Positions 49,158 to 58,425 of a stretch of DNA of 64,000 bases are shown one piece after another. Within the stretch, counting starts at the first letter, position 1. The number at the start of each line of letters is the position of its first letter. The notes under the pieces are model-generated. The model searched no databases. It was not told where the DNA came from and saw nothing but the letters and a program-made list of their open reading frames with translations. Made by a program: the position numbers and the translations under genes. The DNA is from Terriglobia bacterium (lineage in GTDB: Bacteria > Acidobacteriota > Terriglobia > Acidiferrales > UBA7541): assembly GCA_020073375.1 (NCBI GenBank), contig JAIQFG010000026.1:1-64000 (forward strand), given 5' to 3'.

Positions 49158-50762
49158 GTGAGCGATCCCGGTGCAGCCGTTGCCAGCCGGTTCGCCTCGA
49201 AGCGCTCGTCGTTTCTAGTCGCCTCAGGAATTTTCCTCAGCCGCGTTGCGGGCCTGATCCGCGACCGCGTATTCGCCCACTACTTCGGAAACTCGGACGC
49301 CGCGGACGCCTTCAAGGCTGCATTTCGCATTCCCAACGCGCTGCAGAATCTGTTTGGAGAGGGCGTGCTGTCGGCTTCCTTCATTCCTGTATACGCGTCG
49401 CTGCTCGCGCACGGAGAGGAGAAAGAAGCGCGGCGCACCGCGGGAGCCGTGGCGGCTCTGCTCGCGCTCAGCACCTCTGTTCTGGTTCTGCTCGGCGTGC
49501 TGGCTACCCCATATTTGATTGACGCGATCGCGCCCGGATTTTCGGGCGAAAAACGCGAGCTGACCATCCGTATCGTGCGCATCCTGTTTCCGGGCGCGGG
49601 ATTGTTCGTGTTGTCGGCGTGGTGCCTTGGAATCCTGAACAGCCACCGCAAATTTTTTCTTTCCTACACCGCGCCGGTGATCTGGAACGCCGCGATGATC
49701 GGCACGCTTTGGATGTTTGGAGCGCGGTATGCGCAGTTTCCGCTGGCCATTGTCCTGTCCTGGGGATCGGTGCTCGGCGCGGCGCTGATGGTGGCGATTC
49801 AGTTGCCGGTTGTGCTGGGGCTCCTGCGCGGGCTCCATTTGTCGTTTGCGTTTCATCTGGAAAATGTTCGAGTGGTGGTGCGCAACTTCTTCCCGGTGTT
49901 TATCAGCCGAGGCGTCGTGCAGATCAGCGCCTACGTGGACGCGCTGCTGGCCAGTTTGCTGCCGACTGGCGCGGTGGCGGCCTTGGCCTACGCGCAGACG
50001 CTGTATACGCTGCCAGTCAGTCTGTTCGGCATGTCCGTATCGGCAGCGGAGCTTCCCGCAATGTCCGGCGCGGTGGGCGCGGAAACCGAGGTTGCCGAAG
50101 TCTTGCGCGCGCGACTGAATGCCGGCCTGCGGCAAATCGCGTTTCTGGTGATTCCTTCGGTGGCTGCGTTTCTTATTTTAGGAGACGTCATCGTCTCCGC
50201 GATTTATCAATCGGGCCGATTCACCCATGCCGACGCGACCTATGTCTGGGGAATTCTGGCCGGATCGACGGTGGGATTGTTGGCCTCGACGCTCGGGCGT
50301 CTCTATTCGTCCACATATTACGCGTTGAAAGACACGCGCACGCCGCTGAATTTCGCAATCATTCGCGTGGTGTTGACCACAGTGCTCGGATATCTCTCGG
50401 CGATTCCGCTGCCGCACCTTCTGGGAATCGACTCGCGCTGGGGCGTTGCGGGCCTCACGATTTCAGCGGGGGTTTCATCCTGGGTGGAGTTCGCGCTTCT
50501 GCGCCGCACGCTCAACCGCCGCATCGGAGCCACCGGCCTTGCGCCCGCGTACCTGCTGAAGGGCTGGGCCGCGGCGCTCGTCGCCGCGGGAATCGGCCGG
50601 GCGCTGCTGCTCGCCGTCGGGCATCACAATCCGGTAATCGTGGCCGTCGTGGTCCTTGGCCCATACGGCATCGCTTATTTTGCAGGGGCTGCTGTCCTTG
50701 GCCTGCCGGAAGTGCGCGGCATGATTCAGATGCTTTCCCGGATGCGTGGCCGCGCCGCCTAA
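49158..50762 (+). CDS. murJ: Lipid II flippase MurJ
   Basis: MurJ moves lipid II across the inner membrane for peptidoglycan synthesis. The 534-residue protein has about 14 membrane segments and MurJ/MviN hallmarks: SFLVASGIFLSRVAGLIRDR, AFRIPNALQNLFGEGVLSASFIPVY and PVFISRGVVQISAYVD. The start is GTG at 49158. The 209-base gap before it shows no clear promoter. The gene is not part of the motility operons. Confidence 0.95.
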   Translation: MSDPGAAVASRFASKRSSFLVASGIFLSRVAGLIRDRVFAHYFGNSDAADAFKAAFRIPNALQNLFGEGVLSASFIPVYASLLAHGEEKEARRTAGAVAALLALSTSVLVLLGVLATPYLIDAIAPGFSGEKRELTIRIVRILFPGAGLFVLSAWCLGILNSHRKFFLSYTAPVIWNAAMIGTLWMFGARYAQFPLAIVLSWGSVLGAALMVAIQLPVVLGLLRGLHLSFAFHLENVRVVVRNFFPVFISRGVVQISAYVDALLASLLPTGAVAALAYAQTLYTLPVSLFGMSVSAAELPAMSGAVGAETEVAEVLRARLNAGLRQIAFLVIPSVAAFLILGDVIVSAIYQSGRFTHADATYVWGILAGSTVGLLASTLGRLYSSTYYALKDTRTPLNFAIIRVVLTTVLGYLSAIPLPHLLGIDSRWGVAGLTISAGVSSWVEFALLRRTLNRRIGATGLAPAYLLKGWAAALVAAGIGRALLLAVGHHNPVIVAVVVLGPYGIAYFAGAAVLGLPEVRGMIQMLSRMRGRAA

Positions 50763-50774
50763 CTTAGCCTTGCG

Positions 50775-51899
50775 CTACTTCCCAGCTTTGGCTTTAGTGG
50801 CATCGATTTCCAGCGGTTTCCGCGCGACCGTATCCGGCGGCGCGGCGCGCAGGTATTGCGCCGGCCAGCTGATCGGCTGTTTCAGTTCGCGCGCGGCGCG
50901 CAGGGGCCAGTAGGGATCGCGCAGGAATTCGCGCGCCATGAAAACCAGGTCGGCCTTTTCGTTGGCCAGAATTTCCGACACTTGTTCTTTCGTTTCGATC
51001 AATCCGACCGCGCCGGTCATGATCTTAGCTTCGCGCCGAATGCGCTCGGCAAAAGGCACTTGAAAGCCGGGGCCGGCCACGATTTTCTGGTCCGGGACCA
51101 GTGCGGCGGAAGAACAATCCACCAGATCCACGCCCAGAGTTTTAAGTTGCTTGGCCAGTTCCACGGATTGATCGACGTCCCAGCCGCCTTCTTTCCAGTC
51201 GGTCGCGGAAATGCGAATGAACAGCGGCATGTTGTCCGGCATTTGCTTGCGGACCGCGGTGACGACTTCGCGGGCAATTCGCGTGCGGTTTTCAAATGAG
51301 CCGCCGTATTCGTCCGTGCGAAAATTGCTGAGCGGGGAAAAGAATTCGTGCAATAGGTAGCCGTGGGCGCCGTGAATTTCAAGGATGCGGAAGCCGGCCT
51401 CCAGCGCACGCCGCGCGGCCTGCGTGAAGGCATCGACAATGCCGCGGATTTCTTCCTTCGTCATGGCGCGCGGCATGGCGTAATGATCCGAATATGCGAC
51501 GGCGCTCGGAGCCAGCGGCTCCCAGCCGCCCTGATCCAGCGGAACGGCGTCGGCGCCTTCCCAGGGACGTTGCGTGCTCGCCTTGCGCCCCGCGTGAGCC
51601 AGTTGCATTCCGGGGACGACGCCCTGTCCGGTTACAAATTTCACAATCCGCGACAAAAAATCTATGTGCGCGTCCTTCCAGATTCCCAGATCCTCCGGGG
51701 TGATGCGCCCCTCGGGAGTGACCGCGGTGGCCTCGGTAAACAGCAAGGAAGCGCCGCCCACGGCGCGCCCGCCGAGGTGCACCAGGTGCCAGTCATTGGC
51801 AAACCCGTCGTTGCTGGAATACTGGCACATCGGCGAAACGGCAATGCGGTTTTGCAGCGTGATGCCGCGAATCGGAAGTGGATCGAATAGTTGCGCCAT
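50775..51899 (-). CDS. Old Yellow Enzyme family NADH:flavin oxidoreductase (YqjM type)
   Basis: This FMN enzyme family reduces activated C=C bonds using NAD(P)H. The 374-residue protein has the YqjM-class start LFDPLPIRGITLQNRIAVSPMCQYS, in which Cys25 is the class-specific FMN-contacting cysteine. It also has LAHAGRKAS, the catalytic IHGAHGYLLHEFFSP (His pair and Tyr) and REFLRDPYWPL. AAAGGAAACC precedes the ATG. It is convergent with murJ, 12 bases apart. The natural substrate is unknown. Confidence 0.93.
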   Translation of the reverse strand: MAQLFDPLPIRGITLQNRIAVSPMCQYSSNDGFANDWHLVHLGGRAVGGASLLFTEATAVTPEGRITPEDLGIWKDAHIDFLSRIVKFVTGQGVVPGMQLAHAGRKASTQRPWEGADAVPLDQGGWEPLAPSAVAYSDHYAMPRAMTKEEIRGIVDAFTQAARRALEAGFRILEIHGAHGYLLHEFFSPLSNFRTDEYGGSFENRTRIAREVVTAVRKQMPDNMPLFIRISATDWKEGGWDVDQSVELAKQLKTLGVDLVDCSSAALVPDQKIVAGPGFQVPFAERIRREAKIMTGAVGLIETKEQVSEILANEKADLVFMAREFLRDPYWPLRAARELKQPISWPAQYLRAAPPDTVARKPLEIDATKAKAGK

Positions 51900-52324
51900 G
51901 GTTTCCTTTTTTTGATTTTCCGCTTTTCAAAAATCCTGAATTACGTGTTCTGATGTCCACTGCGAATGACATGCGTTCTTGTAAGACAGACACTCTTGTC
52001 TGTCCGGTTTAGATTTTCGTCGCCGAGCGCAAAGCGGGACAGACAAGAGTGTCTGTCCTACCAAAACCCGCGCAGCGCCCGCCGGAAAGCCGCTGAAAGA
52101 TTGTTAGGCCGCGAGCGGGGCGGTACGATGGTTCCAGCAAGAACCGCCATGGGTCCCGAGCCGGACGACATTTTACAGAATACGGAGCGGTTGCGCGTGG
52201 ATTACTTCTGGCGGCAGGCCCAGCGGGCAGCCGCGTGCCACTCGCGCGCGTCGATCTTCGGAAGAGTGCGGTTTATGAGCTCGGAAAACGCGGCTTTCGC
52301 GCAGAAGAATCGCAGAGCGCGCGC
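51900..52324. other. 425-base intergenic region with paired hairpins
   Basis: This gap between the divergent oxidoreductase and SRPBCC genes contains the large inverted repeat at 51981-52061. The rest is open in one plus frame (51966-52328) but has no protein-like character or good start. No promoter could be assigned. Confidence 0.45.
51981..52061. repeat. Large inverted repeat built from two hairpins
   Basis: Arms 51981-52005 and 52037-52061 match as reverse complements at 24 of 25 positions, 31 bases apart. Each arm is itself a hairpin (GACAGACA, loop CTCT or AGAG, TGTCTGTC). This double structure is typical of REP/BIME elements moved by RAYT transposases. No transposase is nearby. Confidence 0.8.
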
Positions 52325-52801
52325 ATGAAGACTGAATTATTTATTCGCCGGTCCCGCATCGCGGCGTCCGCGGCCGAAGTCTATGCCTGGCACGCCTTCC
52401 CGGACGCGCTGGAACAGTTGACACCGCCAGGCGAGCACGTCGAAGTTTTGGAAAAAACTGGCGGAATCGAGCGAGGGGCGCGCGTAATGCTGCGATTTGG
52501 GCGGTGGCCGTTTCGCCGGCGATGGGTCGCCGAGCATCAGGATTTCGAGGTGGGCAGCTACTTCAGCGACCTCCAGGTTTCCGGACCGTTCGCTTACTGG
52601 AAGCATACGCATTCGTTTGAGCCGGAGGGTCCCTCCGCGTGCATCTTGGAAGATCGTGTGGAATACGCCCTTCCGTTTGGTTTTCTTGGGCGATTCTTAG
52701 CCGGCAGATTTGTCCGCCGTAAGATCGAGGAGATGTTTGAGTATCGCCATGCGGCGACCGCGCGGCTGATTGCAGCACGGCATGGTCCGCAACGAGACTA
52801 G
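52325..52801 (+). CDS. SRPBCC (START-like) family protein
   Basis: The 158-residue product resembles ligand-binding SRPBCC proteins. It starts with a strand carrying IRRSRIAASAAEVYAWHAFP and continues LEQLTPPGEHVEVLEKTGG, FSDLQVSGPFAYWKHTHSF and VEYALPFGFLGRFLAG, a pattern seen in proteins called CDP-paratose epimerase-like or YfiT-like cyclase/dehydrase. The ligand is unknown. The ATG at 52325 is chosen because homology begins there. Confidence 0.78.
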   Translation: MKTELFIRRSRIAASAAEVYAWHAFPDALEQLTPPGEHVEVLEKTGGIERGARVMLRFGRWPFRRRWVAEHQDFEVGSYFSDLQVSGPFAYWKHTHSFEPEGPSACILEDRVEYALPFGFLGRFLAGRFVRRKIEEMFEYRHAATARLIAARHGPQRD

Positions 52802-52878
52802 AGTTACCGCGGACAATGGTCCCGCACAACTCCCGCCCGGCATTGGGATGACGTTCATCTTCCCCGGCGCGTCCGCCT

Positions 52879-52884
52879 GTATAA
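52879..52884 (+). promoter_or_regulatory. TATAAT box eleven bases before the adaptor gene
   Basis: A perfect TATAAT (52879-52884) is followed by the ATG at 52895. Transcription from about 52891 would leave a leader of roughly four bases and no ribosome site, so the mRNA could be leaderless. No good -35 is visible. Confidence 0.45.
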
Positions 52885-52894
52885 TAGGTCCTCG

Positions 52895-54139
52895 ATGAGC
52901 ACACCTCCGCGCAAGCCTTTAGCAGATTTGTCGTCCCTCAAGATCGACGACCATGCCCGCAAGTCCGGCAACTGGGGCAAGCGCCTGGGCTGGCTCGCGA
53001 TTATATTGGTGATGCTTATGGCCGGGGCTGGCGCCGTTTACCGCTTCAAGGATTCAAAGGCAGTCGTGGAAGTGACCACGGCGCGAAGCGCGGCGAATGC
53101 CCCCGAAGCGGCGCTGCTCAATGCCAGCGGCTATGTGACTCCCCGGCGGCGGTCCAGCGTGGCCGCGAAGATCACCGGCCGCGTGATCGAAGTGGATACC
53201 GACGAGGGCATGTCGATCAAGGAAGGCCAGATCATCGCGAGGCTCGACTGTTCGGAATTCGACGCCGCGCTGGCTTCGGCCAAGGCGGATCGCCTCGCCA
53301 CGCAGTCTGCAGTGAATGATCTTCAAGTCAATCTTGCAAATGCGGAACGCGAGCTGGAACGGACAAAGAAACTGACAGCCGCGGGCGTCTCGACGCCGCA
53401 GGCCTTGGATGCCGCGCAGACGCTCACTGAGAGTTACCGCGCGCGCATCGCGCTGACCAAGGACCAAGTCGCGGCCGCCGATCGCAGGATCGACGTGGCG
53501 CAGGAAAACGTGAACAACTGCACGATTCGCGCCCCGTTCTCCGGGCAAGTGGTTTCCAAGGATGCTCAGGTGGGCGAGATGGTATCGCCGATTTCCGCCG
53601 GCGGAGGATTTACGCGCACCGGGATCGCCACGATCGTGGACATGCAATCGCTCGAAATCGAAGTGGATGTAAACGAATCGTATATCGCGCGCGTCAAGCC
53701 GCGCCAAAGGGTCAGTGCCACGCTCGATGCCTATCCCAATTGGCAAATCCCTTCGCACGTGCGGACCGTCATCCCAACTGCGGACCGCCAGAAGGCCACC
53801 GTGAAAGTTCGCATCACATTCGATAAATTGGATCCTCGTATATTGCCGGATATGGGCGTGAAAGTAGCGTTCCTGGGCGAGGAGCAGCCGCGCGCCGCTG
53901 CCGGTAGCGCGGCCGCCGCGGCAAAGGCTTTGATCCCCAGCTCCGCCGTGCGCCAGCAGGACGGAAGGGCCGCTGTGTTTCTGGTTCACGACACAGTGGT
54001 GGAGCGCCGCGCCGTGACACTGGGATCTCAGCACGGTGACGACGTCGAAGTCCTGGCGGGAGTGGCCGAGGGAGATACGATCGTGGCGAAGGTCCCGGAA
54101 AATCTGCGCGACGGCCAAACCGTCGAAGTAAAAAAGTGA
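52895..54139 (+). CDS. Periplasmic adaptor (HlyD/MacA family) of ABC exporter
   Basis: The 414-residue protein has an N-terminal membrane anchor (about 32-48). A lipoyl/barrel-sandwich hybrid half follows (SVAAKITGRVIEVDTDEGM), then a coiled-coil hairpin (about 125-195). The second lipoyl half and beta-barrel region contain NCTIRAPFSGQVVSKDAQVGE. The C-terminal domain resembles MacA/RND adaptors. It joins the inner-membrane ABC transporter encoded next to an outer-membrane channel not seen here. Likely MacA-like; cargo unknown. Confidence 0.9.
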   Translation: MSTPPRKPLADLSSLKIDDHARKSGNWGKRLGWLAIILVMLMAGAGAVYRFKDSKAVVEVTTARSAANAPEAALLNASGYVTPRRRSSVAAKITGRVIEVDTDEGMSIKEGQIIARLDCSEFDAALASAKADRLATQSAVNDLQVNLANAERELERTKKLTAAGVSTPQALDAAQTLTESYRARIALTKDQVAAADRRIDVAQENVNNCTIRAPFSGQVVSKDAQVGEMVSPISAGGGFTRTGIATIVDMQSLEIEVDVNESYIARVKPRQRVSATLDAYPNWQIPSHVRTVIPTADRQKATVKVRITFDKLDPRILPDMGVKVAFLGEEQPRAAAGSAAAAAKALIPSSAVRQQDGRAAVFLVHDTVVERRAVTLGSQHGDDVEVLAGVAEGDTIVAKVPENLRDGQTVEVKK

Positions 54140-54149
54140 GGATCTCGGC

Positions 54150-54875
54150 ATGGTACGAGTAGATGGCAACGGGGGCGCTGCGAGCCTGATTCACGTGCGG
54201 GGCCTGGACAAGAAGTACACGCGCGGCGGCGAGGAAATCCACGTCCTGCAGGGACTCAACCTGGACGTCGATAGCGGAGATTTCGTCGCCTTCATGGGAC
54301 CCAGTGGCTCGGGCAAGACCACGCTGCTGAATCTGCTCGGGGGCCTCGATGTGCCCTCCGCCGGCACGATCACCGTGGCCGGCGACGAAATCACGCACAT
54401 GTCGGCGAGCAAGCTGACGGGTTGGAGGGCGCGCCACGTCGGCTTCATTTTTCAGATGTACAACCTCATCCCGGTGCTGACCGCGTTTCAAAACGTGGAG
54501 CTTCCGCTGCTGCTCACCAAACTCTCCAAATCCGAACGCAAGCAGCACGTGGAAACGGCTCTGCAACTGGTGGGGCTTGGCGATCGCATGAAACATTACC
54601 CGCGGCAACTCTCCGGCGGGCAGGAGCAGCGCGTGGCGATTGCCCGCGCCATTGTTTCCGATCCCACATTCTTGTTATGCGACGAGCCGACCGGGGACCT
54701 GGACCGCAAAGCGGCCGATGAAATCATGGATCTGGTTGGACGCCTGGTGAAGGAATACGGCAAGACGGTGCTGATGGTGACACACGACCCGGCAGTGGCG
54801 CAGCAGGCGCAAGTCACGCTGCGCCTGGAGAAGGGAAGCCTGGTGGGTGCGCCGGAGGGAGCCGCCAAGCCATGA
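54150..54875 (+). CDS. ABC transporter ATP-binding protein (MacB/LolD type)
   Basis: The 241-residue ATPase has Walker A GPSGSGKTT (50-58), Q-loop MYNLIPVLTAFQNVELPL, signature LSGGQEQRVAIARA (the usual Q is followed by E), Walker B FLLCDEPTGDLD and the switch His in MVTHDP. Together with the two FtsX-type permeases it forms a MacB-like or LolCDE-like transporter. It starts ten bases after the adaptor and overlaps the permease by four bases. Confidence 0.93.
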   Translation: MVRVDGNGGAASLIHVRGLDKKYTRGGEEIHVLQGLNLDVDSGDFVAFMGPSGSGKTTLLNLLGGLDVPSAGTITVAGDEITHMSASKLTGWRARHVGFIFQMYNLIPVLTAFQNVELPLLLTKLSKSERKQHVETALQLVGLGDRMKHYPRQLSGGQEQRVAIARAIVSDPTFLLCDEPTGDLDRKAADEIMDLVGRLVKEYGKTVLMVTHDPAVAQQAQVTLRLEKGSLVGAPEGAAKP

Positions 54876-56011
54876 AATTCCTGCCGCTGCTGATCGCCAA
54901 TCTGTTCCGGAAAAAGTTGCGCACGTCGCTGACGATCGGATCGTTTGCCGTCGCGCTGTTCCTGTTCGGACTGCTGGTAATTGTCCGCGGGGCGTTCAGC
55001 CAGGGCGAGGAAATCGCCGGCGCTGACCGCCTCGTGGTCATCAACAAGACTTCCATGATTCAGCCGCTGCCGATTTCCTACCGCGACCGCCTGCTGCGCA
55101 TGGACGGGATCAAGCAGGTGACCTACCAGAACTGGTTCGGCGGCGTCTACCAGGACCCAAAGAATTTCTTTCCGCAATTTGCCATCGACGTGGCGGACCA
55201 GCGAGCCATGTATCCGGAATTCAACATTTCGGAAGACCAGTGGAAAGCGTTTGTCGAGGACCGCGAGGGCGCGATCGCCGGCAAAAGCACGGCCGAAAAA
55301 TACGGCTGGAAAGTGGGCGACCGGATTCCCATCAAAGGCACGATCTATACCGGAGCGTGGGAGTTCAATCTCCGGGGAATTTACGACGGCACGCGCCCGG
55401 CGGACGACACCACTCAGTTCTGGTTTCACTACGATTATCTGGACGAGCGGAGAACATTCGGCAAGGGCGACGTGGGCTGGTACGTCCTCCGCGTGACCAA
55501 TCCCGATCTTTCCGTGCGGGTCGCCAAAACCATTGACTCGGAATTCGCCAACTCGCCGTTTGAAACCAAGACGGACACCGAAAAGGAATTCGCCGCGTCG
55601 TTCGTGAAGCAGATGGGCAACATCGAGTTCCTGATTCTCACCGTTGGCGGCGTCGTATTCTTCACGCTGCTGCTGGTCACCGGAAACACCATGGCCATCG
55701 CGGTGCGCGAGCGCATCGGGGAACTTGCCGTGCTCAAGGCTCTGGGATTCTCCAACCGGTTCGTGCTGATCCTGGTCATGGTCGAGTCGCTGATTGTGGC
55801 GTTCGCCGGCGGGGGATTGGGATTGCTGCTCGCGAAATTGTTCAGCCTGCGCGGCGATCCCACGGGCGGCATCTTGCCTTATTTTTATTTGCCGCCGATT
55901 TGGATCGTGGCCGGAATCGGCACGGCGCTGCTGGTAGGAACGGCCGGAGGAATTTTGCCGGCGATTTCCGCGATGCGGCTGCGCGTGGTGGACGCCATCA
56001 GGAGAGTCTGA
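54872..56011 (+). CDS. FtsX/MacB-type ABC transporter permease (first)
   Basis: The 379-residue protein has the MacB/LolC layout: a first membrane helix after LIANLFRKKLRTSLTIGSFAVALFLFG, a large periplasmic domain (about 45-250) and three C-terminal membrane helices (about 255-372, ending RLRVVDAIRRV). IRRV-type endings and the ERIGELAVLKALGFS cytoplasmic loop are typical of FtsX-family permeases. It partners with the second permease and the ATPase. Confidence 0.9.
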   Translation: MKFLPLLIANLFRKKLRTSLTIGSFAVALFLFGLLVIVRGAFSQGEEIAGADRLVVINKTSMIQPLPISYRDRLLRMDGIKQVTYQNWFGGVYQDPKNFFPQFAIDVADQRAMYPEFNISEDQWKAFVEDREGAIAGKSTAEKYGWKVGDRIPIKGTIYTGAWEFNLRGIYDGTRPADDTTQFWFHYDYLDERRTFGKGDVGWYVLRVTNPDLSVRVAKTIDSEFANSPFETKTDTEKEFAASFVKQMGNIEFLILTVGGVVFFTLLLVTGNTMAIAVRERIGELAVLKALGFSNRFVLILVMVESLIVAFAGGGLGLLLAKLFSLRGDPTGGILPYFYLPPIWIVAGIGTALLVGTAGGILPAISAMRLRVVDAIRRV

Positions 56012-56013
56012 AC

Positions 56014-57183
56014 GTGCCCATACCGGTAATCTACAACTTGAGGAGCGTGCGCGCGCGGTGGACTTCCGCCATCGTCGCGATTCTCGGCATTGCCGGCACG
56101 GTCTCCGTCTTTGTGGCCATGATGTCACTGGCGCGCGGATTCAAGATGACGCTGGTCAGTTCGGGCTCGACGCAGAACGCCATGGTGCGCCGTGCGGGAT
56201 CGACGTCGGAAATAGACGGCGCCGTTTCCCTGGAGCAGGTGAAAGTGATTGAGGACGCGCCCGGCCTTGCGCGATCGGACGAGGGGCCTTTGTTGAGCCC
56301 CGAGGTTGTGGTGATCGCGGCGTTCCCGCTGAAATCCAGCGGCACCGACGCGAATGTGCAAGTGCGCGGCGTTTCGCCCATGGTGTTGCGCGTGCGCGAC
56401 AATGTCAAAATGGTTGCCGGGCGATTTTTCCAGCCCGGCCTGAATGAATTAGTGGTCGGCAGCCATGCGGCGACGTCTTACCGGGGATTGGACCTGGGCG
56501 ACACCATCAAATTCGGCGGCGGCACGTGGAAAGTCGTCGGCGTTTTTGACGCCGATGGCGCCGCGTTTGACTCCGAAGTGTGGGCGGATGCCCACGTCGT
56601 GAGCCAGGTGTATCACCGCCCCGAAAATGTTTTCCAGTCGGTGACGGCGCACCTCACATCCCCCGGCGCCCTCGATACGTTCAAGGATGCGCTCACGGCC
56701 GACCCGCGCATGACCGTCGAGGTAGATCGCGAGCGCGATTATTACGACAGGCAATCGCAAACCCTTACGACGCTGATCGTGGTGCTGGGAACGATCGTGG
56801 CGGTGGTTATGGGCATCGGCGCCGTGTTCGGCGCGCTCAACACCATGTATTCGGCCGTCGCGGAACGCTCGCGCGAAATCGCCACCATGCGCGCGCTGGG
56901 CTTCGGCGCGGCCAGCGTGGTGTTTTCTTTCCTGATCGAGGCGCTGCTGATTTCGTTTCTGGGCGGGTTGCTCGGATGCCTTCTGGTGATTCCCCTCAAT
57001 GGGCTGACAACCGGGACCATGAATTTTCAGACGTTCACGTATCTCGCATTCGCGTTTCGTGTGACGCCGGAATTGCTGCTTGGCGGCATCGCGTTTGCTT
57101 TATTTATGGGATTGGTGGGAGGCGTTCCGCCTGCGATTCGCGCGGCACGGCAGCCGGTTTCCGTCGCGCTGCGCGCGCTGTAG
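56014..57183 (+). CDS. FtsX/MacB-type ABC transporter permease (second)
   Basis: The 389-residue protein has the same four-helix plus periplasmic-domain plan: VRARWTSAIVAILGIAGTVS at the start, ERSREIATMRALGFGAASVVF after the second helix and ARQPVSVALRAL at the end. The GTG at 56014 (AGGAGAG upstream) lies two bases after the first permease's stop and is preferred to an ATG-less longer frame reaching 55900. The two permeases probably form a heterodimer. A strong double hairpin follows the stop. Confidence 0.9.
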   Translation: MPIPVIYNLRSVRARWTSAIVAILGIAGTVSVFVAMMSLARGFKMTLVSSGSTQNAMVRRAGSTSEIDGAVSLEQVKVIEDAPGLARSDEGPLLSPEVVVIAAFPLKSSGTDANVQVRGVSPMVLRVRDNVKMVAGRFFQPGLNELVVGSHAATSYRGLDLGDTIKFGGGTWKVVGVFDADGAAFDSEVWADAHVVSQVYHRPENVFQSVTAHLTSPGALDTFKDALTADPRMTVEVDRERDYYDRQSQTLTTLIVVLGTIVAVVMGIGAVFGALNTMYSAVAERSREIATMRALGFGAASVVFSFLIEALLISFLGGLLGCLLVIPLNGLTTGTMNFQTFTYLAFAFRVTPELLLGGIAFALFMGLVGGVPPAIRAARQPVSVALRAL

Positions 57184-57184
57184 C

Positions 57185-57237
57185 CCGGGTCTTCAGACCC
57201 GGAGGTTGTTGTGGCGCCGGCTTCCCGCCGGCGCCAC
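57185..57237. repeat. Two adjacent perfect hairpins between convergent genes
   Basis: CCGGGTCT/AGACCCGG (57185-57202) is followed by GTGGCGCCGGC/GCCGGCGCCAC (57211-57237). They fill the 65-base gap between the second permease and the convergent kdpD gene. They may serve as a bidirectional terminator. The second resembles the hairpin at 39293-39309. Confidence 0.7.
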
Positions 57238-57248
57238 TAAAAGCGTTC

Positions 57249-58373
57249 TCAATCGTTTTCCTGCGTCACAATGTGCACATCCACGGCGGGCGCGTCGCGC
57301 AGGAAGCGGTGTATGGCGGTCATGTAAAGGTATTTCCGCCAACCTTCCACGGCGGTGCGGCCAAAGATCACCTGCGTCACGTGTTTTTCGCGCACGAATT
57401 CCGCGGTCGCGGCGGCCACTTCTTTTCCCTTCAGCTTCACCACTTTTGCGCCCAGGCTCTCGGAAAATTGGATGTTGGCGTTGAGCGAATTCTGGTCCTG
57501 GTCGGAAGTGTCGTGCCCGATGTCGACGTAGATCGCAAACAGTTCCGCGTCCATGCGCCGCGCCATGCGCGCCGCGCGCGCGATCAGATATTGCGCCCTG
57601 GGATTCGAGCTGAAGCACACGGCAATGCGTTCGCGCACCGGCCACGGATCCTGAATGTCCTTCTGCTCCATGTAGGATTCCAGGCTGCGGTCCACCTGTT
57701 CGGCCACCTGGCGCAGGGCGAGTTCCCGCAGGGCAATCAAATTGCCGCGGCGAAAAAAATTCCGCAGGGCCTGATCCACTTTTCCGGTGTGGTAGACCTC
57801 GCCGCGCTTCATGCGGTTTTGCAGGGCTTCCGGGGTCAAGTCAACCATCACGATTTCGTTGGCGTGTTCGAGCACCCAGTCGGGAACGGTTTCGCGAATC
57901 TTGATTCCGGTAATCGCGCCAACCGTGGGAGCAATGCTTTCCAGGTGCTGCACGTTTACCGTTGAGAGCACTTCCATTTTCGCTTCGACCAGATCAAGGA
58001 CGTCCTCGTACCGTTTGCGGTGCTTGCTGCCGGGGATATTCGTGTGGGCCAGCTCGTCCACCAGGACGACCCTAGGATTTCTCTTGATGATGGCGTCGGC
58101 GTCCATCTCCTCGAAGATCGTGCCCTTGTATTCGATCTTTTTCATCGGCACCTGCTCGAGCTGCGCAGCAAGTTCCGCGGTGCCCTTGCGCCCGTGCGTT
58201 TCCACGATGCCCACGACCACGTCTTCGCCGCGGCTGCGCCGGCGAATGGCTTCGCCCAACATGCTGTATGTCTTGCCCACACCCGGGGCGTAGCCAAGAA
58301 ACAATTTCAGGATTCCCTTGGTGCGCTCCTGAGACGAGACCTCTTCCAGCCACTGCTCGGGCGTTTTTGTCAT
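57249..58373 (-). CDS. KdpD sensor half: KdpD N-terminal plus USP domains
   Basis: The 374-residue soluble protein equals the N-terminal half of KdpD. The KdpD sensor domain (about 18-230) has LFLGYAPGVGKTYSML (Walker A-like, from residue 25), VVLVDELAHTNIPGSKHRKRY (in part) and a Walker B. A universal-stress-protein domain (about 245-370) follows. No membrane segment or kinase domain is present. Those parts are encoded on the opposite strand from 58426. It presumably senses potassium status and works with that kinase. Confidence 0.92.
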   Translation of the reverse strand: MTKTPEQWLEEVSSQERTKGILKLFLGYAPGVGKTYSMLGEAIRRRSRGEDVVVGIVETHGRKGTAELAAQLEQVPMKKIEYKGTIFEEMDADAIIKRNPRVVLVDELAHTNIPGSKHRKRYEDVLDLVEAKMEVLSTVNVQHLESIAPTVGAITGIKIRETVPDWVLEHANEIVMVDLTPEALQNRMKRGEVYHTGKVDQALRNFFRRGNLIALRELALRQVAEQVDRSLESYMEQKDIQDPWPVRERIAVCFSSNPRAQYLIARAARMARRMDAELFAIYVDIGHDTSDQDQNSLNANIQFSESLGAKVVKLKGKEVAAATAEFVREKHVTQVIFGRTAVEGWRKYLYMTAIHRFLRDAPAVDVHIVTQEND

Positions 58374-58425
58374 CGCAGATATTCTCTTCTATTATGCGCT
58401 GGAAATGCTAGGCTAGAATCGCCCC

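Noticed and set aside
51966-52328. Plus-strand frame through the double hairpin repeat
   Set aside because: Its first third is the repeat itself, with no ribosome site and no recognisable protein features.
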